Positions 28,837 through 33,860 of a DNA stretch of 33,860 nucleotides are shown here, piece after piece. Within the stretch, counting starts at the first letter, position 1; the number at the start of each line of letters is the position of its first letter. Below the pieces are notes generated by a model. It was not told the origin of the DNA and made no database searches. It was given only the letters and a program-made list of their open reading frames with translations. The stretch comes from Mycobacterium sp. (GTDB taxonomy: Bacteria > Actinomycetota > Actinomycetes > Mycobacteriales > Mycobacteriaceae): the NCBI GenBank assembly GCA_025965975.1, contig JAOPVX010000379.1, forward strand, positions 1 to 33,860. The letters run 5' to 3'. A program made the position numbers and the translations under genes.

Positions 28837-31800
28837 GTGAGTCTCGCTGGACTCGTGCGGGATTCCGCAACGCTGCCGTTTCGTGTGGTAAGCACCGGGG
28901 TGCGTGCTGCCGCGATGATGACCGCCGCTGGCGTTGGCCTGGTGGCGAATGCGGGCGGAGCCGACGCCGGTGTGGTCGAGTCGTTGACCGAAGCCGTCTC
29001 GACGGTTCTGGGCGACAAGCCAAGCCGTCGCTGCTGGCGCAATGACGAGCGCTGCTGGATCGAGGTGCGCGGCCTCGCCGATACCGAGACCGGCGATCGC
29101 CTCGGAGTGTTGGTCGTGCAACATGTTCTGGCCCAGCCCGGTGTCTTGTCAGCGACGTTGAACTACCCGTTATCCCGCGTAGTGGTTCGGCTGGACGGCG
29201 ACGCGGCCGCACTACCGAACCTGTGTGATGCGGTGGCAGCCGCCGAGGAGCAAGCGGGCGTCACCGCAGCCCACGGCGCTGTGATCGACCTGCCCGCCGA
29301 CGCGGTAGTAGTTGCCGGGCAATTGGTCGCGACGGCCGCTACTGCCGTCGGGCTGGCAGTGGCTCTGGCCGGGCGGGCGCTGCTGTGGCCGAGGCTTCCC
29401 GGCGCGCTCAACGCTGCGGTCACCCTGGTCGACTACCAGCCGCGCCTGCGCCGAATCGTCGAGGACCGATTCGGCGCCGCCGCCGCCGACGCAGCCCTGG
29501 CACTCGCCGCGGCCGCCGGCTACACCCTCACCCAGGCGCCGGCGTCGCTTGCCGTCGATCTGTTCGTGCAGATCGTCAAGGCTGCCGAGCGGCAGTCGGC
29601 GGCACAGACGTGGACGCAACGGGAACCGGTTTTGGCCGGACACGCCGACTGCGCCGACGGTGTGCGGCCATCGGTGCGTCCACGGCCACGTCCTGCGGGC
29701 CCGGTGGAACGCCATGGCGACCGCAGTGGCATCGCCCAACTAGTCGGCTCGGCCGCGGCGGGCCTGCTCACCGGTGATCTCGCTGCCGCGGCGACCGCCG
29801 TGGTCGTCGCTGCGCCGAAGGCGGCCCGCAATAGTCGCGAAGCGTTTGCCGCGACCCTCGGGCGCGGCCTGGCCGACGATCACGGCGTGCTCACGCTCAG
29901 GCCCGCGGCGTTGCGCAGCCTCGACCGTGTCGACGCGGTCGTGGTTGACCCGCGGGCGCTGTGCGGCGACGACTTGCAGGTGGGGCGGATCCGGGGCGTC
30001 GCCGAGGCCGATCGGGCGGCGGTATGGCGGTGGGCGCAAACCGAATTGATCCGAGGCAGCCTGCCGCCCGGATGGCACTCTGCTGTTGAGGCGGTGGCTA
30101 GCAACGGCAACGCCTGTGCCGGTGAGGTTCTGGTGCGCAACGCTCACCATCCATTGGCCGCGGCGGTGCTGGGGGAGCTGCGGCGCGGCGGGACCGGCGT
30201 GGTGTCGCTTGACGTTGACATCCTCGACGACTTGCGCTCGAGTTTCGACGACCTCGTTGCGTTTGAGGGAGCAGTGGATGATGCGCTTGCCGCTGTGGTG
30301 GGCCGCCTCCAGCAGGAGGGTCACACGGTGGCCGTGATATCGGCGGCCGCAGCACAGGCGCTGGCCGATGCGGATGTGGCGATCGGGATGGCTGGCGGCG
30401 GTGCCGTCCTGTGGCACGCGGACCTGGTGAGCGAAGACCTCGCCGGTGTGTGGCGGGTGCTGCACGCCCTGCCCGCCGCGCGGCAGGCCAGTCGGCGCGG
30501 CGTGGAGATCGCCGCCGGGGCATCGCTGCTCGGCGCGCTGCTGATGATCCCGGGGGTCCGGGGCCGCGGTCCCGGACCGGTCACCGCCGGCGCCGGAGCC
30601 GGCGCCTGGTCCGGCTTCACGCTAGCGCGCGGCGTCTTTAAGTCCAAAACTCCTGCGCCCGTGGTGGTTCAAGAATGGCACGCGATGTCGCCGGAGCAGG
30701 TGCGTCGGCTGCTGCCGACGCCGCCGGCCGCCCACAAGCCCGCGCCGCGGCCGTGGCTGATCGAGACAACCACGACGGCGTCGGGACTCGCGCGGTCGGT
30801 GGTGGAACCCCTGCGACGCTCCATTGGAGATTTTGTCGGTGCGCTGCGCGAGGAGTTGTCTGATCCGCTGACACCCGTGCTCGCTGTCGGCGCCGCGGCC
30901 AGCGCGGTGCTGGGCTCACCGGTGGACGCCGTGTTGGTCGGCTCGGTGCTGGCAGGCAACGCGATGCTGGCCGCCACGCAGCGCATTCGCGCCGAGCGGC
31001 TGCTGCGACGACTCCTCGCCGTACAGGATCCGTTGGCGCGCACGCTAATTGACGGTGCGAATCGCACTGTCGCGAGCGCCGACCTGCGTCTGGGCGATCT
31101 GATCGAAGTTCGGCCGGGGGAAGTGGTGGCTGCCGATGCGCGCCTGATCGAAGCTGTCGACCTGGAGGTCGATGAATCATCGTTGACGGGCGAATCCTTG
31201 CCGGCAACAAAGCAGACCGAAGCGACCCCGGCTGCGGCGGTGGCTGACCGGGCCTGCATGCTGCACGCCACGACGACGGTGGTCTCAGGCAAGGCGGTCG
31301 CCGTCGTGACCGCTGTGGGCGCTCAGACACAGGCGGATCGGGCGGTCCACGCATCGCAGGCCCGCGGCGTGCAAGTCGGGCTGCAAAGCCAGCTACGCGA
31401 TATGACGAACCGGGCCTGGCCGTTGAGTCTGGCGGGCGGAGCGCTGGTCACTGGGCTGGGGTTGTTGCGGCTCACCGGACTTCGGCAGGCGGTCAGCAGC
31501 GGCGTAGCGGTCAGCGTCGCCGCAGTGCCTGAAGGTCTGCCGTTGGTGGCGACGCTGGCGCAGCAGGCTTCGGCGCGGCGGCTGACCCGCACGGGGGCGC
31601 TGGTGCGCACGCCGCGCTCGGTGGAGGCGCTCGGTCGTGTCGACGTGGTGTGCTTCGACAAGACCGGCACACTCAGCGAGAACCGGCTGCGGGTCGCGCG
31701 GGTCGAGGCGGCGACGGGGGGGTCCGACGGTGATGTTCTCCGATACGCCGGTAGTGCGACACCCCCGGCCAACGGTGACCGGCACGAACACGCAACCGAC

Positions 31801-33348
31801 TCCGCTATCGCCGAAGCCGCCCATACCAGCGGTGCGGCGGGCGCCGACGCGGGGGCGGTGCACCTACCGTTCCGGTCCGGTCGGCCGTTTTCCGCCGCCA
31901 TCAGCGGCCGACAGTTGTTTATCAAGGGCGCGCCCGAAGTCGTGCTCGCGGCCTGCCATCGTGCAGGGCCGGGAGTGCAGCGACAGGTCCGCGCGATGGC
32001 CTCGGACGGTCTGCGGGTGATCGCCGTTGCGCACCGACAGCTCTCCGCGCAGCAGGCGGCGGCCGGCCGCGGCGACCCCGACGTGTTCGCCGCGTTGTGT
32101 GGGCAGGGTCTGCGGTTCGCCGGCCTACTCGGCTTGTCCGACACTCCGCGGCCCGACGCGGCGGGGGTCCTGGACGGGTTGGTCGATAGGGGCATCGGGA
32201 TCAGGCTCATCACCGGAGATCATCCCGTCACCGCGACCGCGATCGCCGGCGAACTCGGCATGCCGGTCGCCGCTGACCAGGTGATCAGCGGTCCGGACTG
32301 GGAAGCGCTGTCACGCCGCGCCCAGGAGCAGGCGGTGCAGGATCGGGTCGTGTTCGCGCGGATGTCACCCGAGCACAAGGTGCAGGTCGTCGAAACGCTT
32401 GAGCGATTGGGGCAGGTCTGCGCGATGGTCGGCGACGGGGCCAACGACGCGGCGGCGATCCGGGTGGCGACGGTCGGAATCGGGGTGGCCGCCAGGGGTA
32501 GTGACCCCGCCCGCACCGCCGCCGACATGATGCTGCTCGACGGTCGAATCGCGTCGCTGCTCGACGCGCTTGACGAGGGTCGTCAGCTGTGGAGGCGGGT
32601 ACAGGCGGCGGTGGCGGTGCTGCTCGGCGGCAACGCCGGCGAGGTGGCGTTCGCAATCATTGGCACCGCGCTCACCGGACGGTCGCCGCTGAACACCCGT
32701 CAACTGTTGTTGGTCAACATGTTGACCGACGCACTACCTGCAGCGGCGCTGGCGGTCAGCCGGCCTCACTCGGATCTGCGCTATATCGGCCGCGGTCCGG
32801 ACCGGGCCGCGTTGTGGCGCACGGTCGCAACGCGCGGCACGGTGACGGCCGGGGCAGCAGCTGCGGCATGGGTTTTGGGCAGCATATCCGGCCGCCAGCG
32901 CCGAGCCTCTACCGTCGCGCTGGTGGCGCTGGTCGGCACGCAGCTGGGTCAGACCCTGATCGATTCGCGCAGCCCCCTGGTGGTCAGCACCGCTGTCGGG
33001 TCACTGCTCGCACTCGGCGCAATCATCAGCACGCCCGTGGTGAGCCAACTGCTCGGCAGCACGCCGTTGGGTCCCGTCGGGTGGGCGCAGGCACTGGGAA
33101 CAGCGGCCGTGGCCACCGGTGTCGCCGCAGTAGCGCCGCGGCTGATGTCGCCTGGCGCTCGTAGTGAGCCGGCGGATCCGTCGACGATCTTCACCACGCC
33201 GGCGCGCAGCAACACCGCGTACACCTCACGCAACGGCACCGCCAGCAGCCGGGCGAGGATGTCCGTCAACGGATCTGATCCCACCGAGGTAAAGGCCATG
33301 GTGAACATGGTGCAAGCTCCACAAGTCCAAACCCCCTATCCGACATGA
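28837..33348 (+). CDS. ctpH: P-type cation-transporting ATPase, CtpH/CtpI type
   Basis: 1503 residues from GTG 28837. The C-terminal two thirds hold a P-type ATPase: actuator loop LTGESLP (Thr784-Glu786), the transmembrane PEGLP (898-902), phosphorylation site DKTGTLSENR (Asp941), and hinge GDGANDAAAI (1199-1204), then NMLTDALPAAALA near the end. PEGLP in place of CPx suggests a P2-like pump, not a heavy-metal one. The N-terminal 600 residues contain a heavy-metal-associated-like region (VRGLADTETGDRLGVLVVQH), a degenerate second ATPase-like half (VDAVVVDPRALCGDD) and hydrophobic stretches. Length and gene order match CtpH (1539 residues in M. tuberculosis). The ion is not known. The 3' ATGA overlaps the next gene. 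Confidence 0.88.
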   Translation: MSLAGLVRDSATLPFRVVSTGVRAAAMMTAAGVGLVANAGGADAGVVESLTEAVSTVLGDKPSRRCWRNDERCWIEVRGLADTETGDRLGVLVVQHVLAQPGVLSATLNYPLSRVVVRLDGDAAALPNLCDAVAAAEEQAGVTAAHGAVIDLPADAVVVAGQLVATAATAVGLAVALAGRALLWPRLPGALNAAVTLVDYQPRLRRIVEDRFGAAAADAALALAAAAGYTLTQAPASLAVDLFVQIVKAAERQSAAQTWTQREPVLAGHADCADGVRPSVRPRPRPAGPVERHGDRSGIAQLVGSAAAGLLTGDLAAAATAVVVAAPKAARNSREAFAATLGRGLADDHGVLTLRPAALRSLDRVDAVVVDPRALCGDDLQVGRIRGVAEADRAAVWRWAQTELIRGSLPPGWHSAVEAVASNGNACAGEVLVRNAHHPLAAAVLGELRRGGTGVVSLDVDILDDLRSSFDDLVAFEGAVDDALAAVVGRLQQEGHTVAVISAAAAQALADADVAIGMAGGGAVLWHADLVSEDLAGVWRVLHALPAARQASRRGVEIAAGASLLGALLMIPGVRGRGPGPVTAGAGAGAWSGFTLARGVFKSKTPAPVVVQEWHAMSPEQVRRLLPTPPAAHKPAPRPWLIETTTTASGLARSVVEPLRRSIGDFVGALREELSDPLTPVLAVGAAASAVLGSPVDAVLVGSVLAGNAMLAATQRIRAERLLRRLLAVQDPLARTLIDGANRTVASADLRLGDLIEVRPGEVVAADARLIEAVDLEVDESSLTGESLPATKQTEATPAAAVADRACMLHATTTVVSGKAVAVVTAVGAQTQADRAVHASQARGVQVGLQSQLRDMTNRAWPLSLAGGALVTGLGLLRLTGLRQAVSSGVAVSVAAVPEGLPLVATLAQQASARRLTRTGALVRTPRSVEALGRVDVVCFDKTGTLSENRLRVARVEAATGGSDGDVLRYAGSATPPANGDRHEHATDSAIAEAAHTSGAAGADAGAVHLPFRSGRPFSAAISGRQLFIKGAPEVVLAACHRAGPGVQRQVRAMASDGLRVIAVAHRQLSAQQAAAGRGDPDVFAALCGQGLRFAGLLGLSDTPRPDAAGVLDGLVDRGIGIRLITGDHPVTATAIAGELGMPVAADQVISGPDWEALSRRAQEQAVQDRVVFARMSPEHKVQVVETLERLGQVCAMVGDGANDAAAIRVATVGIGVAARGSDPARTAADMMLLDGRIASLLDALDEGRQLWRRVQAAVAVLLGGNAGEVAFAIIGTALTGRSPLNTRQLLLVNMLTDALPAAALAVSRPHSDLRYIGRGPDRAALWRTVATRGTVTAGAAAAAWVLGSISGRQRRASTVALVALVGTQLGQTLIDSRSPLVVSTAVGSLLALGAIISTPVVSQLLGSTPLGPVGWAQALGTAAVATGVAAVAPRLMSPGARSEPADPSTIFTTPARSNTAYTSRNGTASSRARMSVNGSDPTEVKAMVNMVQAPQVQTPYPT

Positions 33349-33632
33349 CGGGAAAGCGACAAATGGCCAAAAATTCTTCGACCAGCAGTCACCGCAGCGC
33401 CGTCGACCGGGTCCGCGAGGCCGAAAGCTTCGCGGTGGACCTGCCTGTGGTGGGTAGCGTCCGAATACCGCGACCCGAGAGGTTGGCCTACTACGGGGCG
33501 CTGGCCGCACTCGCGGCCGCCGAGATCATCGAGTGGCCGATCGCGCTCGTTCTCGGCGTGGGCCATGCGCTCGCCGAGAATCACCACAGCAAGGTAGCCC
33601 AGGAACTCGGCTCGGCGCTCGAAGAGGCCTGA
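33345..33632 (+). CDS. Small membrane protein, Rv0424c-like
   Basis: 95 residues from ATG 33345, whose ATGA overlaps the ctpH stop; ATG 33363 (MAKNSSTSSH) is an alternative giving 89 residues, closer to the 91 known for Rv0424c. A membrane hairpin reads RLAYYGALAALAAAEIIEWP, then IALVLGVGHALAE, followed by the short acidic tail VAQELGSALEEA. The EIIEWPIALVLGVGHALA stretch parallels GLVEWPVVLLVGGTALAV in the protein before ctpH. Coupled translation suggests a partner of the ATPase. The function is unknown. Confidence 0.78.
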   Translation: MTGKRQMAKNSSTSSHRSAVDRVREAESFAVDLPVVGSVRIPRPERLAYYGALAALAAAEIIEWPIALVLGVGHALAENHHSKVAQELGSALEEA

Positions 33633-33719
33633 GCTCCCGGGGTGCATCGGGAGGACCGAGACACCGTCTCGGCCAGGCTCAGGTAGGGAACGATCGTGGC
33701 GGTGTGCGCCTCGTCCTCG

Positions 33720-33860
33720 ATGAGCAGCGCCGACACCCGATCCACCGCGCTGAGCCAGCACTGCCTGTGCGGGGCGCGGGTGCCCAAGACCCTGGCCCAG
33801 CGCACCCATGACTGCCCGCACTGCGGGCTGCACGCCGACCGTGACATCGTGTCCGCCGCC
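33720..33860 (+). mobile_element. TnpB/OrfB C-terminal zinc-ribbon fragment (runs off window)
   Basis: The frame to the window edge reads ALSQHCLCGARVPKTLAQRT, then HDCPHCGLHADRDIVSAA. This is the CxxC...CxxC zinc ribbon followed by the RuvC-III Asp (ADRD) of TnpB-type proteins from IS607/IS605-family elements, such as the IS1535-like elements of mycobacteria. Homology begins at about 33748; before it the DNA reads better on the minus strand (RVSALLIEDEAHTATIVPYL), so an insertion or deletion junction lies near 33740. The N-terminal RuvC part is absent here and the true end lies outside the window. Confidence 0.75.

Noticed and set aside
1-33860. tRNA, rRNA or CRISPR arrays
   Set aside because: No cloverleaf-like gene, rRNA segment or regularly spaced direct repeats were seen in reading the window.

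Overview
The window is GC-rich, high-GC3 DNA that reads as Mycobacterium. The main pointers are a CtpH-like P-type ATPase flanked by two small proteins in the order of M. tuberculosis Rv0426c-Rv0425c-Rv0424c, a SigH-like ECF factor, a lysG relic, an MmpL transporter, UdgX, F420/luciferase-type oxidoreductases and an IdeR-type box. The species cannot be fixed from sequence alone. Intact genes alternate with many broken or truncated ones, so this looks like an accessory region in decay. A few single-base lesions could instead be sequencing errors.

Positions 1-12600: a redox-regulator neighbourhood built from repeated parts. There are two DUF1772 plus NmrA-like cassettes (one DUF1772 copy frameshifted) and three further NmrA-type relics. 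There are two very similar MarR repressors, and related promoter/operator segments (core GTGAYNATCAY) occur at five places. Scattered here are fragments of an ene-reductase, a carboxymuconolactone decarboxylase-like protein, an SDR, a transposase and a KAP NTPase. Intact neighbours are an orphan SigH-like sigma factor, a hemerythrin-like protein, a methyltransferase, and a flavin oxidoreductase divergent from a TetR gene with two strong palindromic operators between them.

Positions 12600-18500: a heavily damaged lysG, then a PAS-protein/MmpL operon, then a divergent ctaB-type heme O synthase followed by type I IPP isomerase (idi). A membrane isoprenylcysteine methyltransferase-like gene faces idi. 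This groups isoprenoid and heme-tail functions with a lipid-type exporter.

Positions 18500-21400: a metal-homeostasis pair. A ZIP permease lies behind two tandem IdeR-like boxes. A Na+/Ca2+-exchanger-family antiporter lies behind a leader with the hallmarks of the yybP-ykoY manganese riboswitch.

Positions 21400-28370: mostly relics (ImmA/IrrE-like protein with an altered HExxH, PLP aminotransferase, TPP enzyme, FAD reductase, LuxR-type ATPase, zeta-toxin locus). The exceptions are an intact udgX and an F420-type oxidoreductase followed by a 50-residue acidic protein.

Positions 28370-33860: a three-gene operon in which a 1503-residue P-type ATPase sits between two small membrane proteins that share a motif with each other. 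The window ends inside a TnpB-like zinc ribbon.
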